From positions 187,001-251,000 of the forward strand of contig VXAZ01000376.1 of assembly GCA_013399875.1 (NCBI GenBank): a DNA stretch of 64,000 nucleotides, written 5' to 3'. The DNA is from Gymnorhina tibicen. Its lineage: Eukaryota > Chordata > Aves > Passeriformes > Artamidae. How positions within the stretch are numbered: the first letter of the stretch is position 1; each line of letters opens with the position of its first letter. Of this stretch, positions 1-10,916 are shown piece by piece. A program made the position numbers and the translations under genes. The notes beneath the pieces are model-generated. The model was not told the origin of the DNA, did no database searches, and saw nothing but the letters and a program-made list of their open reading frames with translations.

Positions 1-1520
1 CTACTACTAAATTTATACATAAGGCACGTAATAAATACAATACAAAACATACAGTAGTATATATTTAAGTAATAAACAAGATTTAAAATAATATTTTCAG
101 CTAAACCTTAAGGCTTGTTTTAAAGAAAAATTAATGATAAAATCAATATTACTTGAAATGTCTGCTATGAAAAATTTGCTTGAATTAAAATATATGTTCT
201 TGACTTCTGGCAGCTACAAAATGCATTATAAGGAGGTCAAAAGAAGAGCAAAATTTTCTGAAATCCAATAGTCTGGTTTACTGGAAAAAAATGAATGTCA
301 TACAAAGCCAATGCCTACAGAGAAAAAATTAATTAACATCATAGTGTATAATATCTTATTATCAAGATGAATTGTTAAATTCAAAATAAATTATTAAATG
401 CAAAAAGTTGGCTTCAAAAGTGAAATCTTATTCACCAATGGAAACTGCTTTTCCATTGTTATTGTTGATATTGTTCTTCTATATCGATAAAGCAACAAAA
501 TGGAAGAATATTATGTTCACAAGAAACAGACTTGACCATTTCACATGGGAATATCTGGGGAGAAACATGTATAAGATGATCATGCTGCCTGATATATTTA
601 CAGCTTTGACCTGTCGGGTGTCCATAAGCAGACTGCATTACTGCTACACACATTTACACTCTCGTCTTATATAACATAGTTTTATCTGCACCCAGACACT
701 AACTCCCTTACATTTACTACAGTCTTTCTTATCTTCCTTTGTCTCAAATCTCTGAGGATATAGATTTTTGTAGGTTTATATCCTCCTCTAGTTAGTTATA
801 AATAGGTCTTTAGTTAGTTTATAAACTACATTGTAAAGGAATTATTCTTATCAACTTCTGTGATCTCTCAGATTACGAAGACTAGATTTCTTACATCAAG
901 AACGCAAATTGCATTCAAGTTGAAAAATAATTTTCTGAAAAATATTCGGTTGTGATTTAGAGTATTTTGAAGTCAAATCTCCGAATCCTAGAACAAAATT
1001 TCCACCTTATTCTAGTCTGAGACATTGCTTTCCTTGCAGGTAACGGATTTTGTTGCACCTAAGAAAAGTTTTCAGAAACCTATCAACTATTACCAAGTGA
1101 ATATTTCACCTTCCTTAAATATGCTGCATCTTTAGCCTCTTAAACTTTAAGACAGGTTTTCCAGACTTTGAACTCCACTGTAGAGCTTTCTTAAGCTCTT
1201 CCCAGGAGGGAAAATCCCTATGGAAGACCTGAATCTAAAACTGGCTGCAGTTAATGATCTTACTAATAATTTTCACGTTTATCTCCCACATGGATGAATC
1301 TGGTCATACTTGATTTATATTCACACCTCTCTGAAAAAGAGAATTTTGCCTAAGTCATGGTCAAGAATAACTAAGTCATGAAACACAAGCCGAAAGTCAC
1401 CACCAAAAAAAGGTACTGACTCGTCAAGCCATTACCCAGCGTCAAACTCACCTATCCGAAACTCTTATTGTTCCTTTATTTGTATTCTACCCAGCCAGCT
1501 GTCCTAGAATTTTATCCCTG
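1..1520. other. Intronic sequence, no recognisable feature
   Basis: AT-rich unique-looking sequence. The frames at 408-674 (+) and 459-653 (-) overlap on opposite strands, have no splice context and resemble no protein I know. A small CpG-bearing stretch near 1390-1465 stands out slightly from its AT-rich surroundings but has no identifiable function. Confidence 0.6.
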
Positions 1521-2954
1521 TGTCATGGTTTAGCACAGCTTGGGTTTTAGTTAAGGAAAAATGCACCAGCTACGGAAGTGATGTTTTTTGCAAGGGGCTG
1601 TTCTAATTTTCTCCCGACCCAACAAACCAATCAGTCGGCTGGTTTGAATATTGACAGCTCTGTTGAGCCACTTAAGAAGGCTGGACACGCCTCTGTAAAA
1701 ACACATTTAAGTACAAACAAGGCCGGGACGCTCTCTCTTGCTTCCGGCCCTTGGACAGGTGACCAGGGTGCCCGCTCGGCCCGGCTGGGCTGGGCCACAG
1801 CCCGCGGCTCTGTGTGGGCCGGCCCCACCAGCACGGCTTGGCAAGATCGTGGCCGCTCCTGCTCTGTGCAAACGGGCCCCGCAGCGTGGCCGGCCCCACC
1901 TCATTGCGGCCACTGAAATGAAACTCTACAGCGAAACCAGCTCCGGCCACTGCCCAGAAGAGATCATGTGGCCACCAGTGAGAGATAAGTTCCAGCTGCA
2001 AGGTCCAGGTAAGATTAACCCCTTCAGCACTGTAAATTCCCCAGAACAGATGAAGCCTGCAGACATCAATCCTCTCCCAGGTCAGAGGAAAGGGAAAGGC
2101 AAAGGCACGTGAAAAAGACACCATGCTAGAGGCACCAAAGTCAGTGAAGAAGGAAGAGCTGAAACCCAGAGAGAAGAGAAAGAGGAGATGCTTCATATCT
2201 AGAAGCTGAAATTCTTTTGTAAAGCTATGGTAATGGACTATGATACAACATAGAACTCCTTATAATTTCACTGAAAAGCATGGGGGGGAGTAAAGTGTTC
2301 CAACTGCAGCCATGAGCAAAGGTACCTGTGCTGAAATAAGCAAATGCTGAAGTAGCTGGGATCTAATGAGAAGCTTGAACAGAGAGAGATAGTGATGAAG
2401 ACCATTTCTCCCAGGGAAGAAGAAGACCCTTGCTCCCAGAGATGAAGATGATCCCAGAGATAGATGAAGAGAACCTTTGCTTTTGAACAGCTCATCCTCA
2501 AAATAGTACTCCATTAGCTAAGATTGAACCCTCAAAAACAGTTGTGGGGAAAGCTGTAAGTCAAGGGAAGGGACTTTCACATGCAGAGAACTATTTCCCA
2601 GGTGGCTACCTTGTGGTGACATTGAAACCACGAGAGGACAGTTTCTTGTGGAGATTGTCCCTATAGCAGGGCAAGAGAGACTCCTCTCCCTAAGTGAACT
2701 GAAGAAAGACTATTATAGAGTAGTAAACTGACTGAAAATCCCAAATGTGTCTTTACGTTGTAAGTGGGAGGAGGAAGGAGGGTGCGGGGAGGAGAAGTGT
2801 CCTGAAGGTTTATTCTGACTCATTATTTTTCCTTTTCGTTCTGTTAATAAAGTTCTTTATAGTCTTTAAAGTTTGTACCTGCTTTGCTTTCTCCTAATTC
2901 TTATCTCACAGAAAGAAAATAAGTAGGTAATGGATTGCGAACAAAACCAGTACA
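1521..2954 (+). mobile_element. Solo LTR of an endogenous retrovirus (ERVL-type, avian)
   Basis: The element opens TGTCATGGTTTAGC and closes ...CCAGTACA, giving the TG...CA ends of an LTR. It is flanked by ccctg on the left and cccta on the right, a 5-bp target-site duplication with one mismatch. A polyadenylation signal AATAAA lies at 2846-2851, followed by T-rich sequence, as expected near the R/U5 boundary. A weak TATA-like ATTTAAG lies at 1705-1711. The 1700-1960 part is strongly GC- and CpG-rich compared with the intron. At 1434 bp it is long for an LTR. No internal gag or pol is attached, so it is a solo LTR from recombination. It is antisense to RIMS2. Family assignment comes from memory of songbird LTRs. 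The open frames inside it (1578-2514) are shadows. Confidence 0.75.
2846..2851 (+). terminator. LTR polyadenylation signal AATAAA
   Basis: Canonical hexamer about 100 bp from the 3' end of the plus-strand LTR, followed within 30 bases by a T-rich stretch. It would act only on plus-strand transcripts, which are antisense to RIMS2. Confidence 0.5.
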
Positions 2955-3971
2955 CCCTATCATGAGTGAACTTTGGAATTGTAACATTCCTATGAGCAGT
3001 TCCTGAAGTGTTGGTAATCCATTCAAATTTTCAGATACTCGTGTTCTTGCTCCAAACTGTAACTCACCTCCAGTCCTGCTTGAGCTTCCCCAGTTCTTCC
3101 TCTTTTCTCACATGTAAGATTTAATTACAATAACCATAATAACTTAGCACAATAACCATAATGATGATAATAAGTCGCACACTACTGAGAAGGTGACATA
3201 TTTTTTGCACTTCACTTATGATATCCACAGAGAGGCTTCTTCCTATGCCAAAACCTTGCGAAAGAGACTTCTGATTCTTCTCTGCCTCTTTCACTCCCCT
3301 TCATTAAATCCATCACGTTGACTATATTGACTGCACCGTTTGGAGACCAGCTGGATATCATTTGACCACTTCTACGATATACTGTGTTGGAAGAATGTGT
3401 CCTTTATTACTCTCCTCCACAACTTGCAAGTGATTATTTCTGTCAGGATTTGAACATCTTAGAGCTACAGTACTGTACAAGAATACAGCGAATACAGTAG
3501 TGCTCAGCAAATTTATACAATAATAATCTAGCAGTTTATTAAGTAATTAATGATCTATTTATAGATGACAAAGAAATAGTAAAATAATTTTTTACACTGG
3601 ACCATTATTATTATTGTACTATTATTAAAATACTTTTATTTAAAATAGAGAGTTGCATGAACATTTTTGACTTATGTTTACAAAATGTTCTCAAAGCAGT
3701 TTAGACAAAACATCAAGATCTAGTTTCTTTCTAACCTAGAAATTAATCTTCTAACAGTGAAAATAGAGAACAGAGTTTCTTTTAAATGAAAGGAAATACT
3801 TGCATGATACAGCTTTGTTGTTGCCAATGCTTACCTTGTCATCTATAATCTATGGACAAATGGCTAATATATAATTGATAATAACAGCACGTACTCCTTC
3901 TCTAATCCTTAGAAAATTTCCTTTCCTTAGGAAAATCTCAAAGACTACTGCATCAAAACTCAAAAATATAC
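2955..3971. other. Intronic sequence with a small imperfect repeat
   Basis: AT-rich sequence between the LTR and the first CR1. The 14-mer acaataaccataat occurs at 3127-3140 and again at 3149-3162, a local duplication with 22-bp spacing. Nothing else is recognisable. Confidence 0.55.
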
Positions 3972-4875
3972 ATTCATAGAATTGTCTGGATTGGGAGTGA
4001 CACTAAACATCATCTATAAGCAGGGACACCTTTCATTAGACCGGGTTTTTCAGAGCTCCATCCAGCCTGGCCTTGAACACTTCCAGGGGTGGGGCATCTA
4101 AACCTCTCTGGGCAGCCTGTTCCAGTGTCCCACCATCCTCACACTAAAGAAATTTTTTCCCAGTATCTAATCTAAACCTACTCTCTTTCAGTTTAAAGCC
4201 ATTCCCCCTTGCCCTGTCACTACATGCCCTCGTAAATAGTCCCTCTCCTTCTTTCTTGTAGGTTCCCTTCAGGTACTGGATAGCCTCAATTAGATCATCC
4301 TGAAGCCTTCTCTTTTCCAGACTGAAGGATCCCAGTTCTCTTAACCTAACTTCATAGGAGAGATGTTCCATCCCTCTAATCAACTTGATGTCCTTCCTCT
4401 GGACTCATTCCAATAGGTCCATGTCCGTCCTGCGCTGGGGACCTCAGACCTGCATTACAGGTGGGGTCTCACCAGAGCAGAGTAGAGGGGCAGAACCCCA
4501 CCCTCGCCCTGCTGCCCATTCTGCTTTTGATGCAGCCCAGGACATGTTTGGCTTTCTGGGCCACAAGCCCACATTGCCAGATCATGTTCAGCCTCTCATC
4601 CATCAGCACCCACAAGTCCTTCTCAGCAGAGCTGCTCTCAATGTGTTCATCCCCCTGCCTGGATTGATACCAAGGGTTGCTCTGACCCAGGTGCAGCACC
4701 AGCACTTGATCTTGTTAAACCTCATGAGAGTACCATGGGCTCACTTCTTGAGCTTGTCCAGGTCCCCCTGGCTGGATCCTGTTCTTCATGTGTGTCAACC
4801 TGTGTCAGCTTGACATCATCAGCAAACTCACTGAGGGTGCACTCAATCCCTTCATCTATGTTATTAATATGTTTT
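3972..4875 (-). mobile_element. CR1 LINE, 5'-truncated, with decayed ORF2
   Basis: CR1 LINEs encode an endonuclease/reverse transcriptase and insert as 5'-truncated copies. This one runs on the minus strand, with its 3' end at the low coordinate. The minus frame at 4144-4383 reads MIRGMEHLSYEVRLRELGSF and later EKRRLQDDLIEAIQYLKG and RGNGFKLKE, hallmarks of the C-terminal region of CR1 ORF2. A second minus frame at 4469-4705 includes EKDLWVLMDERLNM and QKAKHVLGCIK, from the end of the reverse-transcriptase domain. The two frames are separated by frameshift or stop damage, so it is a dead copy. The plus-strand frames at 4385-4813 are shadows. Confidence 0.93.
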
Positions 4876-7800
4876 ATTATATTCTGAAAATGCATTTCAG
4901 ATAAACAATTTCATTTAAATGACAGTTATTGAATTAGTCCTGTCTCTCTCATGCTGCTTCTGACAACAAACCTGCTTGTCAGGTTATCAAGACCAATCTC
5001 ATAAAAAGAATTCTGACCAATATTCATTCATCCATCCCACCATTCCCCCCCAGCCTTGGATGCTAACCCATTAAACAGGGGAAAACAGAAGGAAGGTAAC
5101 TCTACAGTATCTCTAGATACTGAAAGCTAGAACCTTAACTTACCACACTACCATCTATAGCTGAAAACTAGGAAAAAAACTGCTTGATAACACAGAAATT
5201 ACTAATCTTGTAGACTAAAGTCTAACAGGTATCTTTAAACTTCCCTGATAACTTCTTCAACTATGAGAGTTCATAGAAGGAGACTCCACTGGTAGTTTAG
5301 GATTCCTTTGAGCTCCTTTGAGTAGAAGAGAGGGAGAAAGAAATATTAGATTAAATTACTCACAATTTATGTATGTGACCTGGTGATATTTTTAAGATAA
5401 AAAACTTGGCCCATTTGCTCAAAAAGCTGGACAATACTTATCTTGGTACAATACAATAATTTTTTTTCGTGTATCTTCTTTCAAACTGTCCGTCAGTAGG
5501 GACCTGGCATATTGTGTATTATTGTATCTTCCCACAAGAACATATCTACTACATATTGCTTCATGTGCTTAGCAAGTAAATTTTATGCAGTCCATATCAA
5601 CAGTTCAGATGTTTAATTATAGTTATCAAAATCTCAATATTTGTGTAAGAGGGAGTATATAAAACAGTGTATCAAAGTAAAACCAAATAACCAATAAATT
5701 ATTCATCATATACTCTTGCTACTAAGCTATAAAGATTTCTTTATTTTCTCCAATTTTATGAGCTCTATCTGCATCAACAGTCTGCTTTCAATACATATTT
5801 TGTTGCTTGAGATTTTTTAAGCTTTACATTTACAGGAAATTAACTGAAACAGAAATATTTACTTGTTCTTACTCTAAGAGATACTTCAAAAGAGATATAC
5901 TTCAAAATGTGCTGCTGCCATATTTTGTTACATGTCTGCATAAATAACTATCCATTACACACAGAAGAGAAAAATAGATGCAACTGTTTGTCCCACCTCC
6001 TAATAAACCACATCGTAAAATCAGAAAATAGGATCTGATGATGCTAAGGGTGCAGAGTCAAAGATGAGAAAACAAGATAATCTTGCTTCCTTGCAAGAAC
6101 TTAGGTATGAGAACAATGAAAATTACTTCCTAAGTAGTTCATGAAGTGGGAAATAAAATGCAAAGTTAATCATTAACCATTCTTATATAGCAAATTAGAA
6201 GATCTAGGATTCTGAGAATTTGACTCACTTTGTTTCTAAGCAGCATATGGGATACCTAAGTCAACAAATACAGCCCCCTGCTCCAACATTTCACCAGATT
6301 CCTGGCCCTAGTGAAGCAGGCCATATCACCAGCAGAGAAAATTCTTTGTAGGTTTTGGCATTTTTGGTAGGTTCTCTCATTCCCTCGTCTCCTGTTTCTC
6401 TTGCGTGGAGCATCCGCCCCCTCCTTGGTGCTTCCAGGAAGTAGTGACCACTACCTGGAGTGCTTTGCTTGATGTTTCTCAACTTTGAGCCTTGTGCTCA
6501 CCTTCTAGGATGTCCTTATTCTTTCACTAACAGGGGAACAAAAGATCCCAGGCTGCAGCTGTGCGCTCTCTAACGAAGCTGTTATGAGGGTTCTATGTGT
6601 GTTTGTGAGTGTCCGTGGCCAGTGTGCCTTGTGCTGGCTTCAGGTCTCTGAGTGTCCTCTGCTTCTGAGCACTCCTACTGCATCAGAGTGCTTCACCCCA
6701 GAATCTCATACAGTACCACATGCTCTTTAGGTGACAAACCATTGCAAAACTGGCAGGAATTTCTCAGAACTGTAAGAATTATGCAAATTGAGTCATAAAA
6801 ATGTAGGTGTCCACGATCTCTCAACTACCTACGTACTTATCCACAGATTTCTATGACCTGTTAGATTTACAAGATGCACACATATTTATTTTTCAAAATG
6901 TATGCCAAATATCAAAAAAGTAATTCTTCTTTAGGATAGTCACAAATTTTTGTTAATTATTAAATCTATTTGAAAATGTGTGTGCCTGTGTATGTATACA
7001 TATTCTGAAAAATATCCTTGATGGATTTTTACAATCATTTACAGTCTAACATTGCATCTCTAGATGACTGAACAGAAAACTTATCTGGAACCAGACAGTC
7101 TGACAGTGCAGTTGGATATGTGTTCTGAAGCATTTTGTGAAGTATGCTTTTTACTTGAGTGAATTAATTGTGCTTGTCTCTGTGCAGTGTTTCAGAGCTA
7201 TTCAATTAAATTTTATGTGGCCTCTACTTTACAGAAAAAGGAAAAAAAAAAAGAGAGAAATTTCTGGAAACTGTAGTACAGGAGATGAAATGAAGTTAAC
7301 ACAGAAATAAACAGATGATGATAAATCTAAGTTTAATTTTAAACATTTATATTACATTTTCCTCCTGTGGCTATTCTTGAAACACAATCAGAATCAATGC
7401 AACCATCTTCTTAGACAAATACATATCTGACAAGCATTGTTTATTACTTTTAATGAATTAGTATTATTATTTTTCTTTTGGTGCACAGAGCCTAAATTAA
7501 TATTCTGGAAAATGTGACTATATTTTGTGCTGATTCTTTTTCGTTTCAGTCATTTGGTTGCAACAGCTGCTGTTGACAGCCATAAGGAAAGCAAAGGTAG
7601 GCAGCACTGTAGTTATCCTTAGGCTATCGTGGATACACAACAGATTTAAGAGATATTCAAATAAGCTGAAATAGACTCTTATAAAATGTACCCTCATTGG
7701 GAATATGATGATTTTTTACAAGCATGAAATATTTTCTGAGATTTTTTTGTGCAAGATTATATTTGAAGGTTTCCGTTTAGAAATCAATCTCTGTAAAGTG

Positions 7801-9857
7801 CAGGAAGTTGAATGATGTTAAATGGTGAAGGTGTTTGAAAAAATAACTCTGAGAGCAGTATATTGATATGTAGTTTAGTTGAAAATCACCTGCTTCTATG
7901 GCAAGTATTACAGTATAGAGCTCATTGTTGGCAAACCACATTACACTGTGTTTGCAGTGAAACACGTGATAAATTTACCTTCTGAAATGTTCCACTGCTC
8001 TCAAAGCATACAAGGATAAACAAAAGCTGCTGCAGGCTTGGACCCCCCACTAAAAAAACACTCAAAGATTTTTTTGTATTTCATTAGATATATTTGAGTA
8101 GCCTCAGTCAGCATTTTAATTTTCACAGACTCAGGCTGTGTTAATTTGAACTTAATTAATCTTATATTATGTATTTCATTTAACTTTCACATAATAAAAT
8201 TTTAATGTTTATTCTCTAAGCAGCACTGTTGCTCCTATCAACAACCATAGTAGCTAGAGGAAAGAATAAGGGGGCTTTTAATAGACACTACATATCAACA
8301 ACTAAGGAAAAGGATAGCATTTCTGTATCACACTCTTTGAGACATTATTACCTTTCTCTGTATGAATCTTACAATCTAAGTAGAAGGAACTGCTTTGCTT
8401 AAGGAAAAATAAAGTAATTATAAATGCTATAAACAAATATTTATTCTTTACCAACTTCAGTTTTCTTCAGATTTTATATTATCATTAAATATTTCCACAC
8501 ATTACAATGCCTAAGTAATCACTCAAATTCCTATAAGAAGGATACACTGACCTCATATAGACAACTGATTGAAAATCTGGGTGCATCTATGCAAGACAGC
8601 AACATGAGCCAGGAGCATGAACTGGGGATCTAGGCATCAAGGAAATTTTCAAGGAACACTATTTGCATTCCTTGCACTCACATCCAACTGTAAATGAGCT
8701 CCCCAAAACAATGAAGCTACTACTACCTCACCTCTTCAGGTGAGCCATACTCTTAAATTAAGGTAGCTGCCTAAAATATGTCCCGTGGTTCTGCCCTAAA
8801 ATACTGATGTCGCCACTGCTTTCACTCGAGGCCTATGGTGCTTCCAATCAGCATGTGAAGTCAGGTGAGACAAAAGCTTCATTTCCTTCTTGGTATCTGA
8901 TACCAGCCTCTCAAGCACAGTGTTAGCTTTTGAAACATTCCTTCCAGATTTTGAACTTTTAATATAAGCTCCATTTCATGTGTTAGTAAATACACTGTCT
9001 GACTCATAAAGTTTATATAACTGAAAATTATTTTAGCAATGCAAAGGGTAAAACCTTTCTGCTGAAAATTTAGAAACTGAAGATAAGTGTAGCAAGCATT
9101 AAGAATGCCTTCAGAATCTCTACATTCTGTCCCTGGATTTTTTTGCTACTTCTTTATATTGACATTTGATTTCTGAATTAAGTCATGTGAAGATAGACTA
9201 AATATGTTATTGGAATTTAAGCAAACACAACTGCTGCTGCTGTCTTAACGACAAACTTCTCACGTGATCAGGTGACAGTTGCCTCTTTGGAAGAGTGTTA
9301 GATTAGTGTTAGGTCAAATTAATTTTTAACCTTATGGGAAGAAACACATATTTCATCCACAATATTATTCTTCAGAGAATCTTCCAAGCAAATAGTCTAC
9401 TCTATAAAATCTTGTGTGAAAGGTAACATACAAACATGGTACACACATTTTTCTGAAAACAAGGTCTTTCTTGTCAAAGGGATAATTTACATAAAGGATA
9501 AATAAAAGTAATTAATTTTAATTTCAGCTCTTTGACTTGCCTTGCATTGGACTGAGACACAGCACAATTAGAAAAATATTATAGAAGCGAGGATCACATC
9601 ATGGAGAAAACAACAGGAATAGTAATAGCAGTATTTTCTATATTATTAATGCGATTTAGTCCATGTATTTTAATTAGGCATTTATGTTTTGCAAACAATA
9701 ATTCCTAGTTGATCTTAATGAAATATAAGCTTTCTGAGATAGTACTTAAATCTCAGCTGTTGTATACTATACTGCAATGCCATACAGTGAAAATAATCAA
9801 AAATACCTCCATTTTCTAAATTCACCTGCAGGTGAATGGCAGAAATAGAACACAGCT
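4876..9857. other. Long intronic stretch, no gene
   Basis: Mostly AT-rich unique sequence. About 6235-6740 is richer in GC and less homopolymeric than its flanks and contains a short minus frame (6291-6482) that resembles no protein I know. A further frame at 7777-7965 (-) looks like chance. No splice-bounded exon, RNA gene or clear repeat was found. Confidence 0.5.
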
Positions 9858-10330
9858 AGAGATGGAAAACGTTTATTAGATCATCTAGTTTGTTTCCATG
9901 ACAATGGAAGATCTTTCCCCACAGTACATTTTTCTAGAATTTACTCAATTTAATTTAAGCCTTATACCATTTCCTATGGAATTCATTCTATAAAGTGGTA
10001 GGTTAAGAAATTTGTATGGGCATTCAGTTGAAGTCTTCCATTCTTTACACCACATTTCATGCCTTTTTTTAAAATCTCATAAATAAATCTTTCTTCGTCC
10101 TGCGGTTTAAGTAGTCGCTACATATAGCTGCCGCTAATCTGTCTCTTTTAAATGCTAGCTAAACCAGCCTGGACATATTTACATCTCTCTTCATTATTCT
10201 CTTCTGAAATTTTTTACCTTATGCTTTTTCTGAAATCCAGATTTGCTAAAAATGCATGTCCAGAATTATGCACAGTGATCCAAATACTAAGGTCTCAGAG
10301 ATGTGTAGGACAGCATGTCACCCCTTATAT
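9858..10330 (-). mobile_element. Ancient CR1 remnant (amniote-wide type)
   Basis: The plus strand reads as the complement of an old CR1. It has gatcatctagttt near the left edge, acagtacatttttctag soon after, then a degraded middle. Further right come gtccagaattatgcacag and aaggtctcagag, which correspond to the conserved CR1 segment about a protein or DNA product lane of the reverse-transcriptase 3' part. Order and spacing match the CR1 3' region, but divergence is high with many indels, so it is far older than the other CR1 copies here. Identification is by eye; edges are approximate. Confidence 0.6.
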
Positions 10331-10336
10331 ATACTA

Positions 10337-10477
10337 CAGAAAACCTAAGACAGTCTTCAGAACTTTTTATTTAGTTGATAATCCACCAGTCATGGCCAGC
10401 CCCAGCAGAAAACCTAAGACAGTCTTCAGAACTTTTTATTTAGTTGATAATCCACCAGTCATGGCCAGCCCCAGCAG
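10337..10477. repeat. Perfect tandem duplication, 69-bp unit, two copies
   Basis: The unit begins cagaaaacctaagacagtc and ends gccagccccag. Copy one is 10337-10405 and copy two 10406-10474, with three further matching bases. I see no difference between copies, so the duplication is recent or under exchange. Because 69 is a multiple of three it stays in frame in the plus-strand frame 10152-10508, producing the 23-residue segment twice. That frame shows no other sign of being coding. Confidence 0.95.
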
Positions 10478-10796
10478 GCATCTGTGGATTTTTTGTGGAA
10501 ACCATTAAGTTGCCATGGTACAAATGATGTTTACCTGAAGTTCACTGTTGTTTCTAAAATATTTTCTATGTTATCTCAAGGTCTGTTTCTGAGTTATATA
10601 CAATAAACATCTGTTCATCATTAAGAGTTCAAATATAAAGCTCCTTTTTCCAAATAGTTCTGTAGAAGCTAAAATTTTCATCAACATATAGAAAGATGGT
10701 TTACAGAAGAATATAAGGATACTTGGGAGGGACACTGATTTTGTGGCAAAATGTATACCTACTTTGTTGTATTATATTTACTGAGGATAACAACAT
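10478..10796. other. Intronic spacer
   Basis: AT-rich sequence between the 69-bp duplication and the next CR1 tail; nothing recognisable. Confidence 0.5.
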
Positions 10797-10916
10797 TTGG
10801 TTGGATGAGGCATTGAGCAACCTGGTCTAGTGGAAGGTGTTCCTGCCCATGGCAGGGGAGTTGGGACTGGATGATCTTTGAGGTCCCTTCCAATCAGAGC
10901 CATTCTATCATTCTGT
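10797..10916 (+). mobile_element. CR1 LINE 3' tail fragment
   Basis: The fragment contains ttggatgaggcattgagcaa, cctggtctagtgg, a CCCATGGCAGGGG core and gatctttgaggtcccttcca. It ends in the short CR1 terminal motif cattctatcattctg. This is the standard non-coding 3' end of a CR1, truncated to about 120 bp and antisense to RIMS2. Confidence 0.92.

Noticed and set aside
1578..2514. Open frames up to 174 codons on both strands
   Set aside because: They lie entirely within the LTR, overlap each other on opposite strands and have biased composition from GC- and purine-rich sequence.
4385..4813. 142-codon plus-strand frame
   Set aside because: It is the antisense shadow of the CR1 reverse-transcriptase remnant on the minus strand.
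10152..10508. 118-codon plus-strand frame containing a 23-residue duplication
   Set aside because: It crosses an ancient CR1 and a tandem repeat, has no splice context and no known domain.
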